From: Tenacibaculum finnmarkense
Lineage (GTDB): Bacteria; Bacteroidota; Bacteroidia; Flavobacteriales; Flavobacteriaceae
Length of the DNA stretch: 37,496 nucleotides
Reading direction: 5' to 3'
Assembly: GCF_900239185.1 (NCBI RefSeq)
Contig: NZ_OENA01000058.1
Location: 1 to 37,496, forward strand
The notes beneath the pieces are model-generated. The model was not told the origin of the DNA, ran no database searches, and worked only from the letters and a program-made list of their open reading frames with translations. Within the stretch, counting starts at the first letter, position 1; every line of letters starts with the position of its first letter. The translations under genes and the position numbers were made by a program. This document shows positions 25,609 to 35,600 of the stretch, piece after piece.

Positions 25609-28600
25609 TTAAGCATATAAATAATCATTTAACTCATTAATAATTTGTGCAGTTTCATTTTTAAAAACTTTATCTAAACGTTTTAATCCACCGTCAATAC
25701 TAAAAGGAGGTTTGTTTAAATCATCTAAAGTAATAATAGATTCTTTTTGAAGTTGCGCCTCTATTTTATCGAGCCATTTTAATTGAATTTGATTCCAATT
25801 GTGTGCTGTTTTTAGTTTTGTAACAGCATTGGTAATACGCTCTTGATGGCTTACCAAATTTTCACCTAAAGCAGAGGTTCTGATGTGTGAAATAATATCG
25901 GCAACAATTTCGGTATTAGTAACTTCTTTATAAGCGGTGTTGAGGTTGTTTTTATTAAAACCTTCGGTATCTAAAATTAAACGAAGCTCTTTTAATTCCT
26001 TTCTAGTTAGCGTACTTGGTTTGGTGCATACAATATTTAAAGCAGTAATGGTGTTTTTGTTGTTATTTATAAATTCGGTAAACGATTCTAAATAATCTTT
26101 AGGCTTTAAGTTTTTTTCGTAGGCACGAGAAACCTCTTCTAATGTATCTTGGTGATCGCTAAATAAGGTAGCGTAATTAAATGCTTTTCCTTTTTCACGA
26201 TCTAAAAACTCCCATAAATGAGTATAATTTTCAACGGATTCATTTATGTTTTCAATATCAAAAGCCTTTAATTTTTGAGCAAAATCTCTTGCCGTTGGTT
26301 CGCCAGAAAGTATTTCGAATTGCGCTGTTTGTTGCTCGTTAAAGCCAGAAATTTTACGTTGTATTTTAGCGATAATACGATCTAATTTTGCTTCTTTAGA
26401 ATACTCATCTTCAATAATAGCTAATTCTTCTACTAAATGAGTAAAGGTTTTAGTAACCAAAGGAGCAACAGGTTTCATAACCTGTTCTTTTGCCATAATT
26501 TCAGAAACGCCAACACAATCGTAAATTTTAAATACTTCTTTACCTATATCATCACAACGTCTGGTGGCACGTCCTACCATTTGATCGTATAAAATACGAG
26601 AGTTTACACGACGTAAAAAAACTAAATTAGAAATACTCGGTACATCTATTCCTGTAGTTAATAAATCGACCGTAACTACAATACTCGGGTATTGATCGTT
26701 TTTAAATTTACGTAATAAATCTTCTCTATTATAAACTTCACCTGTAATTTTAACGATAGCATCTTTATCAGCATCTTCGCCTAAGGCTTCATATTCTTCA
26801 TATAATAATCTTACAATTGTATCGGCATGTGCATTTGTAGCAGCAAAAATTAAGGTTTTATCTTTGTTTTCAGGTAAAATTCCATAAGTAGATATTAATT
26901 CATTTAAAATAACACGGTTAAAACTTTCGGTAATAACTTTACGGTTAAAGCCTGTTATTTCTACTTTTATTTCATCTTCGGTAATACCTATATCTTTAAT
27001 TTGATTTTCTTCAGGATCGTATATTTTTACTTCATCGCCTTTTTCCCAAACAATACCATCTTTAGATAAGCTAGTTTGAAAAACGTAAGGAGGTTCAAAA
27101 TCGATTAAATAACCTTCAACAACTGCTTTTCTGTAGGAATACATAAACACAGGATCGCCAAAAATATCTTTAGTGTGTAGGGCAGGAGTGGCAGTTAAAC
27201 CAATGCGATAGGCATCAAAATAATCTAATACCATTCGGTATTTGCTTTGAAAATCTTGCTGATTACGAAGTATAAATTCCTCTTCGTCCATTTCTTTATC
27301 TAGTGTATAACCTCTGTGTGCTTCATCTACCACAATACAGTCGTAATCTCCTACACTAGGAGGATTATCAGAATAAGCAATACGCTGTACCATTCCTTGT
27401 ACGGTAGCAAAATGTATTTTAGTATCTAGCTCAGAAGCTTTATCTTCTAAGTCTTGTAAGTCATATATTTGCGCAAAAGTTTGCAACCCTTCTATGTGAA
27501 CTTCTTTAAAGGAATCGGATGCTTGTTTACCCAACATGCGCCTATCTACTAAAAATAAAATACGCCTAAATCGTTTAGATTTAATTAAACGATAGCACAT
27601 ACCAATCATCGTACGTGTTTTACCTGTACCAGTTGCCATGGCTAGTAAAGCGCGTTTATCGTCTGTATTGGTCAATATTTTATGTTCTACAGCTTTAATG
27701 GCTTCAATTTGATAAGTTCTTAACCCTAAGCCATTAGGATCTGATAATAAATCATAGCCTGTTTTTTGTAGGTTCTCTACACCTTTATTTTCATCGTAGT
27801 TTAACTTATCGATTAAATCCCTTGGTGAAAACCAATTAGGCAATGGTTTTGCCCTATTTTTTTGATTACGAGCATCCCAAAACCAAATACCAGAAGCAGT
27901 TTTAAATTGTGCTAAATAAGGTCTTCCGTTGGTAGCAAATATAAAGGGAACTTTATAATTAGAACTATTGGCATGTTTAACAAATGTAGTATTGTTATTA
28001 TTAGTAACAAGCTGACTGTATTTTTCAGCTTGCCCTAAATCGCTCATTACATTTTTAATATGCTTTTTAGCCTCTACAATACCAATAAGTTCTAAGCCAT
28101 TAAATAAGGCGTAATCGGCCCATTTAGTACCGCATTTCCATTCAGAAATTGCTATCTGTCGCCCTTTTTGAGGTAGTGTTTTACAGGTTTTGTAGTTTAA
28201 TGTTTGTGTATCACATTCCCAGCCAACATCTCGTAATTGTTTGTCTATACGTTCTCTGGTTTCAGCTTCTGTTTCTGTTGTTTTTTTAGCTTTAGAAAAA
28301 GCACGTTCTTTACGTTGTTTTTTTGCCTCTTCAGAAATTTGAGTTTGTGCTATTATTTTTAGTTTATAACTATCAACTTCATCTTTTAGTTGTGCTAATT
28401 GCTGTTCTAATTCGATTGACCTAGAGTTTTCGATAATAAACCAAGATTCTTGAGGTATTTCATAATCACTACAAATTTCTTCATCTTCATATACTTCAAT
28501 AAACCATTTGGTTAAATAAAAAGTCTGTCTAAGCATATAACGAGCTTCAGCTTGTGTGCCTTCTCCAGAATGAGAGGCTTTATTTCCTGATTTTCTAATA

Positions 28601-28854
28601 GTATGAAAAATGGAAATTATTTCAGATGGTGTATCTGAATTATTTGCTAAGACATTTAATTTACTTACTTGCTTTTTATCGAAAGGTTCGTCTAGTTGTT
28701 CAAAGTCAATTAAAATACTAGCTAGTTTTTCAGTAAGAATTCTAAGTTTAGAAAGTGTTGTACTTGGGTCAATATAGCAATTACGTTCTGCTAAAACAAT
28801 TAATTGAAATAACTCAATATAGTTGTCTTTTAAAAAGATAAAGTTTGTTTTCAT
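25609..28854 (-). CDS. hsdR: Type I restriction endonuclease subunit HsdR, 1081 residues
   Basis: HsdR pumps DNA past the complex and cuts it. Residues ~1-130 resemble DUF4145 (FQLIVLAERNCYIDPSTTLSKLRILTEKLAS), followed by a coiled coil (145-200). The nuclease site is D247 (WADYAL) with E261-A-K263 (GIVEAKK). The SF2 motor has Walker A MATGTGKT (406-413), DEAH (510-513, VVDEAHRGY) and motif III GLTATP, then the second RecA lobe (TTGIDVPSISNLVFLRRVNS, QMVGRATRR). The C-terminal part looks like the EcoEI_R_C region. The DUF4145-nuclease-helicase order and length match the EcoEI-like HsdR group. It is the first gene of the hsdR-PDDEXK-hsdM-hsdS operon. The ATG at 28854 is preferred because the frame begins with a full DUF4145 region. 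Confidence 0.96.
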   Translation of the reverse strand: MKTNFIFLKDNYIELFQLIVLAERNCYIDPSTTLSKLRILTEKLASILIDFEQLDEPFDKKQVSKLNVLANNSDTPSEIISIFHTIRKSGNKASHSGEGTQAEARYMLRQTFYLTKWFIEVYEDEEICSDYEIPQESWFIIENSRSIELEQQLAQLKDEVDSYKLKIIAQTQISEEAKKQRKERAFSKAKKTTETEAETRERIDKQLRDVGWECDTQTLNYKTCKTLPQKGRQIAISEWKCGTKWADYALFNGLELIGIVEAKKHIKNVMSDLGQAEKYSQLVTNNNNTTFVKHANSSNYKVPFIFATNGRPYLAQFKTASGIWFWDARNQKNRAKPLPNWFSPRDLIDKLNYDENKGVENLQKTGYDLLSDPNGLGLRTYQIEAIKAVEHKILTNTDDKRALLAMATGTGKTRTMIGMCYRLIKSKRFRRILFLVDRRMLGKQASDSFKEVHIEGLQTFAQIYDLQDLEDKASELDTKIHFATVQGMVQRIAYSDNPPSVGDYDCIVVDEAHRGYTLDKEMDEEEFILRNQQDFQSKYRMVLDYFDAYRIGLTATPALHTKDIFGDPVFMYSYRKAVVEGYLIDFEPPYVFQTSLSKDGIVWEKGDEVKIYDPEENQIKDIGITEDEIKVEITGFNRKVITESFNRVILNELISTYGILPENKDKTLIFAATNAHADTIVRLLYEEYEALGEDADKDAIVKITGEVYNREDLLRKFKNDQYPSIVVTVDLLTTGIDVPSISNLVFLRRVNSRILYDQMVGRATRRCDDIGKEVFKIYDCVGVSEIMAKEQVMKPVAPLVTKTFTHLVEELAIIEDEYSKEAKLDRIIAKIQRKISGFNEQQTAQFEILSGEPTARDFAQKLKAFDIENINESVENYTHLWEFLDREKGKAFNYATLFSDHQDTLEEVSRAYEKNLKPKDYLESFTEFINNNKNTITALNIVCTKPSTLTRKELKELRLILDTEGFNKNNLNTAYKEVTNTEIVADIISHIRTSALGENLVSHQERITNAVTKLKTAHNWNQIQLKWLDKIEAQLQKESIITLDDLNKPPFSIDGGLKRLDKVFKNETAQIINELNDYLYA

Positions 28855-28915
28855 TTATAGCTATTTTGTTTTATGTTCACATATAATTATTAATTATGAG
28901 CCAACATAAAATTTA

Positions 28916-28944
28916 GAAATGTATTTAAACATTTCTTTTTACAA
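28916..28944 (-). promoter_or_regulatory. Candidate hsdR promoter (TTG-N18-TACATTTC)
   Basis: On the minus strand TTG (28944-28942) and TACATTTC (28923-28916, one mismatch to TAnnTTTG) are 18 bases apart. The predicted start of transcription lies about 55 bases before the hsdR ATG. This is the best match in the 163-base gap, and it is a weak one. Confidence 0.3.
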
Positions 28945-29017
28945 TTTTTTTAATGTCTAAAGTAATAAAACAAACTCATATAGATTTACATAATTATATA
29001 AAACTATAAATATATGT

Positions 29018-29338
29018 TTATAGCATAAGGGGGTAGTTAAAACATAACTTAATAACATATTTTTTTATATCTGTAAATCTTATGCAAGATGCGCCACGCA
29101 TACCTCTTTTATGCCAATCAATAATTAGGTAAAGTTCAGTAATTCGTTCAATTATTCTTTTATTCATTTCTGCTTCAAAAAAACGAGTAACTCTAAAACA
29201 GCCGCTAAAAAATTCATCAGCTTCATAAAAATCTTTTTGAGCTTTTTTAAATTGCCTAAAAAAATAGTTATCTAAATAACCTCTGCTATCAGGATTTAAA
29301 TAACCGTTTAAAACTATTTCTGTGTAATTTAAATCCAT
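29018..29338 (-). CDS. Small hypothetical protein, probably C-terminally truncated, 106 residues
   Basis: The N-terminal 75 residues (MDLNYTEIVLNGYLNPDS, YFFRQFKKAQKDFYEADEFF, ITELYLIIDWHKRG) recall an unnamed Bacteroidetes protein of about 200-250 residues in which the same opening is followed by a long helical region; this is from memory and not checked. Here the frame changes character after WHKRG (GASCIRFTDIKKYVIKLCF) and stops, so the gene is probably cut short. It is soluble, with no signal peptide. It lies between the broken Fic gene and hsdR, at the right edge of the defence island, where gene debris is common. The start ATG at 29338 fits the family-like opening. Confidence 0.45.
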   Translation of the reverse strand: MDLNYTEIVLNGYLNPDSRGYLDNYFFRQFKKAQKDFYEADEFFSGCFRVTRFFEAEMNKRIIERITELYLIIDWHKRGMRGASCIRFTDIKKYVIKLCFNYPLML

Positions 29339-29408
29339 TTTATCTTTTCATAATGCCGTGCTGATTTGCCGTTATAAAACTATTCTTGAATAAAATTGAA
29401 ACAGATTT

Positions 29409-30496
29409 TTAAACGTCAAAATTTATTTCATAAGAGGTATTTCGTCCTTTTCCTAATGGTTTAAAAACGCCTAATTCTAAAAGATTTTGTAAATCTCTTG
29501 TAGCAGTAGCTTTAGATGTTTTGGTAATTCCAATATATTTTCTTGCTGTCATACCTCCTTGAAAACCATTAAAACCTTCATCGAGCATTCTGCGTATTGC
29601 TTTTAATTGTCTTTCATTTAATTTTGATTGATAAGTTGTAAAAATAGTTGTCTTTTTTAGCGTAAATTCTATAATTGCTTCGGAAGTATCTAAAGCATTC
29701 AAAATTAAATTGATAAAATAATGTAACCAAGGTGTTATTTCATTACTTCGTTGTCCTTTTTCTAACGCTTTATAGTATTCTTTTTTTTCTTTTTCAATAC
29801 TTGTAGAAAGACTAATTAATAAAGGGCTGTCTAAGGTTTGTAAAAGCGATTTTTCGGCGATAGCTCTTCCGATTCGTCCATTACCATCTTCAAAAGGATG
29901 AATACTTTCAAAATACAGATGAGCAATAGCGGCTCTAATAGCGGCATTTTTTATAGGTTTTTCACCTTTTGGAGAAGTCGTATTAAACCAGTTTATAAAA
30001 TGATTCATTTCGTCATTTACATTTGCAGAAGCAGGTGCTTCAAAATGTATTTTTGTTCTGCCCATAGCTCCTGAAATTACTTGCATAGGTTCTTGGTGTG
30101 TTCTCCATTTTCCAACTTCAATTAGGTTTTCGTCTTGTAATAATTGCTGATGCCATTTAAAGATGGTTTCTTTTGTAAGTTCTTCTTTAAAATTATTTTG
30201 AACATTTGTAACTAATTCACCAATACCTTTAGCTTTAATATCTTTTACGTTTTCATGTGAAGTATTTATATCAAGATTATTTCTAACGGAAGACATTACA
30301 TCTGTTCTACTTAAAAATTCTCCTTCTATTTCGGAAGTTTTAATAGTGTAGTTTGAGTATGAGATATTTTTGACAATCCTTTGGTTATACCTTTTATTTT
30401 GCCTGTTTTTTCGATGAATTTATAAAGATAATCTTCTAATTCATCAATATTATAAGAGAAATTTTTCCAATCTTTTTGTTGCCAATTATATTTTAT
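29409..30496 (-). pseudogene. Broken DUF4172-Fic gene: frameshift and lost start codon
   Basis: An ATG-started frame (30296-29409, 295 residues) holds an intact Fic motif HPFEDGNGRIGR and a C-terminal DNA-binding-like part (GGMTARKYIGITKTSKATATRDLQ). The rest of the gene lies upstream. In the same frame, without an ATG, is the inhibitory motif block TIKTSEIEGEFLSRTDV. Further upstream, in another frame, is the DUF4172 opening YNWQQKDWKNFSYN...KFIEKTGKIKG, which ends at a stop inside the inhibitory-motif region. The two frames must join at about 30338-30385, and the joint is shorter than expected, so an out-of-frame deletion is likely. The codon where the DUF4172 start should be (30496-30494) is ATA, not ATG. 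A product begun at 30296 would lack its inhibitory helix. A sequencing error is possible but would not explain both defects. Confidence 0.82.
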
Positions 30497-30524
30497 GAGC
30501 CGAATAATTTAATTAATCGGCTCA
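30496..30524. repeat. Second, imperfect copy of the mnmE terminator hairpin at the Fic gene start
   Basis: The inverted pair TGAGCCGA (30496-30503) and TCGGCTCA (30517-30524) has a short AT spacer. Its half-site matches the terminator hairpin at 30538-30570. On the minus strand its last bases form the ATA where the Fic start codon should be. It could be a duplicated terminator, an operator of the Fic gene, or the scar of an insertion. Confidence 0.6.
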
Positions 30525-30531
30525 AATACAA

Positions 30532-30570
30532 CCAAAAAATGAGCCGATTAAAAAATATAATCGGCTCATT
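30532..30570 (-). terminator. Rho-independent terminator of mnmE
   Basis: A 13-bp perfect stem, AATGAGCCGATTA (30538-30550) against TAATCGGCTCATT (30558-30570), has a 7-base loop. On the minus strand it runs into TTTTTTGG. It lies 51 bases beyond the mnmE stop. Confidence 0.88.
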
Positions 30571-30620
30571 GAAAATTATTTAATACCTAAGATAAGGTTT
30601 TAATATTTTGTTTTGTACAC

Positions 30621-32021
30621 TTACTTTCCGATACAGAAATTACCGAAAATATGCCCTAAAATATCTTTATCAACATCATATTCGCCTGTAATATTTCCAA
30701 GATGACGTAAACATTCACGAATATCAATAGAAAATAAATCCGTAGAAATTTCTAAATCAATTCCTTGTTGTACAGAAGTAATAGCAGTTAAAGCGTTGTT
30801 TAAAGCTTCAAAATGACGAGAATTTGTAACAATTGTTTCATTATTACTTAAAGCACCTGTATTTACTAAAGATGTCAATTCGGCTTTTAGCTCAATAATA
30901 CCTGTTTTTTGTTTTGCTGATACTAAAATTAAAGGATCAATTTCTGATTTTAAAATAGCCGTATCATGACACGATAACCTATCTATTTTATTAGCAATTA
31001 CAAGCAATCTTTTAGTAGGGAAACGCTCTTTTATAGTTTCAATTTCTTGTAAAAATTCATCGCTAGAAACTGCAAATTTATTCGCATCAATTAAAAAGAT
31101 AATTAACTGTGCATTTTCTGCTTTTTCGTAGGCTTTTTTAATTCCGATATTTTCAATAATATCTTTAGTTTCTCGAATACCTGCGGTATCAATAAATCGA
31201 AAAGCAACACCATCAATAATTAAATCATCTTCAATAGCATCACGAGTAGTACCTGCTATATCTGAAACAATGGCTTTTTCTTCGTTTAAAAGCGTGTTTA
31301 ATAAAGTTGATTTTCCAACATTAGGCTCGCCGATAATTGCCACAGGAATTCCATTTTTCATGGCATTTCCAAAGGCAAAAGAATCGATTAATCGCTTTAA
31401 CACAAAGGTGATTTTGGCTACTAATTGTTTAAATTTTGTGCGGTCGGCAAATTCTACATCTTCACCAGAAAAATCTAATTCAAGCTCAATTAATGCCGCA
31501 AAATCTAATAATTGTATGCGTAAATCTTTTAATTCATTGGTAATTCCGCCACGCATTTGCTGAATAGCCATTTGATGACTTGCTGCCGAATTAGAAGCAA
31601 TTACATCGGCAACAGCTTCGGCTTGGCTTAAATCCATTTTTCCGTTTAAAAAAGCACGCATGGTAAATTCACCATTATCAGCCATTCTACAACCATTTTT
31701 TAAAAATAATTGGATAATTTCTTGCTGAATAAATACCGAACCGTGGCATGAAATTTCGACAATATTTTCACCGGTATAAGAGGTTGGGTTTTTAAATATT
31801 GATACTAAAACTTCATCTAAAATAGTATTGGTATTTTTATCAAAAATATGCCCTAAATGTAAGGTGTGTGTTTTTTGAGTTAGCAGCGATTTGTTGCTTT
31901 TTATTGACTTGAAAAAAGTATTTACAATGTCAATAGCTTTTTCACCCGAAAGCCTAATTACGGCAATAGCTCCAACACCCGATGGAGTTGCCATGGCAAT
32001 AATAGTATCATTTTGTATCAT
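30621..32021 (-). CDS. mnmE: tRNA modification GTPase MnmE (TrmE), 466 residues
   Basis: With MnmG, MnmE makes the 5-carboxymethylaminomethyl-type modification at the wobble uridine of certain tRNAs. The N-terminal formyl-tetrahydrofolate-binding domain begins DTIIAMATPSGVGAIAVIRLSG (residues 5-26). The G domain has G1 GEPNVGKS (231-238), G2 DIAGTTRD (254-261), G3 DTAG (278-281) and G4 NKID (344-347). The C-terminus ends in FCIGK (462-466), with the conserved Cys that is part of the active site. Length and all motifs are complete, so this is an intact housekeeping gene. A good terminator follows. It marks the core-genome side of the defence island and is transcribed away from the adhesin gene. 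Confidence 0.98.
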   Translation of the reverse strand: MIQNDTIIAMATPSGVGAIAVIRLSGEKAIDIVNTFFKSIKSNKSLLTQKTHTLHLGHIFDKNTNTILDEVLVSIFKNPTSYTGENIVEISCHGSVFIQQEIIQLFLKNGCRMADNGEFTMRAFLNGKMDLSQAEAVADVIASNSAASHQMAIQQMRGGITNELKDLRIQLLDFAALIELELDFSGEDVEFADRTKFKQLVAKITFVLKRLIDSFAFGNAMKNGIPVAIIGEPNVGKSTLLNTLLNEEKAIVSDIAGTTRDAIEDDLIIDGVAFRFIDTAGIRETKDIIENIGIKKAYEKAENAQLIIFLIDANKFAVSSDEFLQEIETIKERFPTKRLLVIANKIDRLSCHDTAILKSEIDPLILVSAKQKTGIIELKAELTSLVNTGALSNNETIVTNSRHFEALNNALTAITSVQQGIDLEISTDLFSIDIRECLRHLGNITGEYDVDKDILGHIFGNFCIGK

Positions 32022-32025
32022 GTGG

Positions 32026-32033
32026 CAAAATTA
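32026..32033 (-). promoter_or_regulatory. Candidate mnmE -7 element (TAATTTTG), possibly leaderless
   Basis: TAATTTTG on the minus strand fits TAnnTTTG and ends 5 bases before the mnmE ATG at 32021. If used, transcription would start at or within a base or two of the ATG, giving a leaderless message. No clear -33 TTG lies at the right distance, so the match may be chance. Confidence 0.3.
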
Positions 32034-32114
32034 CTTATAACCGATTAAAAAATAGAAATTATTTAATAGTAATTTTTTTAAAAAAAAATATTTTTTTTAG
32101 TTGAAAAAACAAGT

Positions 32115-32122
32115 TACATTTG
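32115..32122 (+). promoter_or_regulatory. Candidate -7 element (TACATTTG) for the adhesin unit
   Basis: TACATTTG is a perfect TAnnTTTG match on the plus strand. No TTG is found 18-21 bases upstream (only a T-run). Transcription would start near 32129, leaving a ~190-base leader before the small ORF at 32319. The leader is AT-rich, with three C-rich clusters (acccccat near 32200, tccccctcc near 32240, tccccctat near 32265) that I cannot assign. Confidence 0.4.
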
Positions 32123-32318
32123 TCTTATAAAAAAGCTAAGCATCTGAATTTAAGTATATTTAATGTGTAGTTTTAAGTTTTAAATTAAAAACAAATTACC
32201 CCCATTTATTTAAACGTTATTTTATAACATAAAATAAATCCCCCTCCATCCCTTTTTGTATATCCCCCTATGCTTTGTAATTTTATTACAAGGTTTTAAA
32301 TTATGATAAATAAAAATT

Positions 32319-32660
32319 ATGGAAAATACGATTACTTTTTTATGTTTGTGTACAAGCACAACATTATTTGCTACTACAAAATATTCTAACTTTATCAAGT
32401 TAGATAAACACGAAATCAACTTAATTGTTAAAAAAAATAGAAAAATAAAATCTATTATTTCACATTTAAAGTTTAACCATCATTTAGTACCTGCTAAAAA
32501 TACTTTTCAAACAGATTTCAATTCGAATAACCAAAATATTCGAACTTCTTGTTTGTCATCTAAATTTAATAGAAAAGCTGTTAGGTTAGTGAAAAATAGT
32601 ATGATATTTCTGCTATTTACCTCAGTTTTATTAAGAACATCTGTTATAAATTTAAGATAA
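32319..32660 (+). CDS. Small hypothetical protein upstream of the adhesin gene, 113 residues
   Basis: The frame starts MENTITFLCLCTSTTLFATT, a weakly hydrophobic N-terminus that could be a signal or anchor. A basic, polar middle (HEINLIVKKNRKIKSIISHLKFNHH) follows, then a hydrophobic C-terminal stretch (SMIFLLFTSVLLRTSV). No family is recognised. It ends 30 bases before the adhesin ATG on the same strand, so the two may be co-transcribed. It has no clear ribosome-binding site and its composition is close to that of intergenic DNA, so a chance ORF is a real possibility. Confidence 0.35.
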   Translation: MENTITFLCLCTSTTLFATTKYSNFIKLDKHEINLIVKKNRKIKSIISHLKFNHHLVPAKNTFQTDFNSNNQNIRTSCLSSKFNRKAVRLVKNSMIFLLFTSVLLRTSVINLR

Positions 32661-32690
32661 GTAAGACATTACTGTAAAGGTATTTTTATT

Positions 32691-35600
32691 ATGAAAACAA
32701 GGTTAAAATCAGTATTAAAAAGTGTTTTTTTTGCTTTTTTATTAGTATCAGGTCAATTAATTATAGCCCAAGAACAAATAGTTATAAATAAACAAATAGT
32801 AAGCAGCCCAATAAACTGTAAACAATTTGATGTTACATTAACAGTAACAGGTAATCCACCTGTAGCAGCTAAAGAAGTTGTATTATTAATAGATGTTTCC
32901 GGAAGTATGGGAAACTATGTTGATGATGGAACTGGTACAGGAAATCAAGAACCAGTTATAAAATTTGTAAAAGAAGCAGCAAAAGATTTTGTAAGTAAGT
33001 TGCTTTCTTCAGCGAATAATCCGACAGGTAAAAACAAAATAGCCATTGTTAGTTATAGTTACAATGCGGTTATTTTAGCTGATTTAACAACAGATAAAAC
33101 CGCTTTAAATAATGCTATAGATCAATTATCGCCAGACGCTGGTACTAATATGGAAGGAGGCTTGTTAAAAGCGGGAGAAGTGTTTACCAATTCAAGCCCT
33201 GGCTGTTTACGAACAAGAAGTATTGTGTTTTTTACAGATGGTCTTCCTAATTGGCATAACGGTTCTCCTTTGCCAGTAAGTGGTGAGTGTAAAACGACAG
33301 AAATTAATTCAATGTGTCAGCAGCGTGCTTTTTCCGCAGCAACAGCAATTGGAAATATTAATGTTAACGGTACTTCTTATAATCAATCAATATTTACCGT
33401 AGGGTTTACTGGGCAATTAATAGAAGGAATAGAAAAGGATAACGCAAAATATACCTTAGATAATATTCAAAACAGTGGTGCGTATTATACAGACAATGCT
33501 GCTGATTTAACAAACATGTACAGTACTATTTTAGGAGAATTAATACCTGCGGCAACAGCTTTAGATAATCAACCATTGGTAGTTGATCAAATACCGAATG
33601 AATTTCAAATAGTTTCATCAAGTTTACAATCGGGCAGTACTATTAACGCTAATAAAGGAACTGGTTTAATTGTAAATAACACTATAAACTGGGAGGTAGA
33701 TAAAATATTAGATGAAACTCTTACTTTGAAATATTCTATTATTGCTGCTGATAATTTTTGTGGCGATAATCTATCGTTAGGAACTTCAACTATAAGATAT
33801 AAAAACGCTACATGTAATCAAACCAACAAAAAATTTGACAACACTCCTGTTTGCATCCCTTGCCCAGTAACCGATATTCAATTAAATAGACAACAAGGCT
33901 GTTCAAAAACAATAAATTACGGATCTAATTCGAATCCTATTGTTTGTAGTGGAGTTACAGAAACCTATTTATGGAAATTCTTTTTAAAAGGTAATTTGGT
34001 AGGAACATCCGCTAATAAAACAGGGAAATTTACCTATACAGGCAGCGATAAATTCACAGGAAATTTTAAGGCAGAATTAGTTTATAGTTCAAATTGTAGC
34101 CTATCAACAACTAATTTAGAAAAATCAATAATATTACCTAATGAATTGTCATTATCAGTATTAAAAAGTGATTTAAGCTGTGGAGGAACTGATGGAGGTA
34201 TTGATTTATCTGTAACCGGAGGATCGGGTAGTTATACCTATTTATGGAGTAATGGAGCCACAACTCAAGATCTTAATAATATTAGTACAGGTTTATATAC
34301 TGTTACGGTTACTGATATTCTTGGTTGTGAAAAGTCAATTTCAACAACACTTATTTCAATTGATAATGATGCACCAACACTTATTGTTCCTAATAAATTA
34401 AGTATTCAGGGCTGTGATCAAAATAATATAAATTCAGCAAATGCTAGATATAAATTTAGTTTAACAGCAGTTTCATTAAATATAGCCACATTTAATAATG
34501 CAGATTATATAGCTACAGATGATACTAATATTGCTAAGATTACATATAAAGATGAAATTATTTCATATGATGGATGTGTAACAAAAGTTTTAAGGACATT
34601 TACTGTTGTTGATACTTGTGGTAAAACAGAAATAGATAGTACGATTATTAGTATAAAAGATAATATCAAACCCACTTTTACAGCGCCAGATAATATTACA
34701 ATTTCTACGGATGCGAACTGTGTTTTTGATGTATCTGTAGGAAAAACCGGCGTTGTTTCTGATGAAGCTGACAATTGTTCAACAGGATTAAAAGCAACAT
34801 TTACCGATGTTGAAAAAGCCGGAACTTGCGAAGGCGAAAAAATAATCACGAGAACTTGGAATTTGACAGATTCTTGTGGAAATTCAACCCAAAAAGACCA
34901 AATAATTACAGTTGAAGATAATATAAACCCCACTTTTACAGCGCCAGATGACATCACAATTTCGACGGATGCGAACTGTGATTTCGATGTATCTGTAGAA
35001 AAAACCGGCGTTGTTTCTGATGAAGCTGACAATTGCTCAACAGGATTAAAAGCAACTTTTACCGATGTTGAAAAAGCAGGAACTTGCGAAGGAACTAAAA
35101 CCATCACAAGAACATGGAATTTGACAGATTCTTGCGGGAATTCAACCCAAAAAGACCAAATAATTACAGTTGAAGATAACATCAAACCAACATTTACCGC
35201 TCCCGCAGACATCACAATTTCGACAGATGCGAACTGTGTTTTTGATGTATCCGTAGCAAAAACCGGCGTTGTTTCTGATGAAGCTGACAATTGCTCAACA
35301 GGATTAAAAGCAACATTTACCGATGTTGAAAAAGTCGGAACTTGCGAAGGCGAAAAAACCATCACAAGAACTTGGAATTTGACAGATTCTTGCGGAAATT
35401 CAACCGAAAAAGTTCAAATAATCACAGTTGAAGATAATATCAAACCAACATTTACCGCTCCCGAAGACATCACAATTTCGACGGATGCGAATTGTACTTT
35501 TGATGTATCTGTAGCAAAAACCGGCGTTGTTTCTGATGAAGCTGATAATTGCTCAACAGGATTAAAAGCAACATTTACCGATGTTGAAAAAACAGGAACT

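Noticed and set aside
32195..32272. G-quadruplex on the minus strand from the GGGGG runs
   Set aside because: The runs are separated by loops too long and uneven for a usual four-tract quadruplex; they are only noted as odd composition.
32222..32419. 65-residue minus-strand ORF opposite the small ORF at 32319
   Set aside because: It crosses the AT-rich leader with C-rich clusters, has low-complexity composition, overlaps the plus-strand promoter unit and shows no motif.
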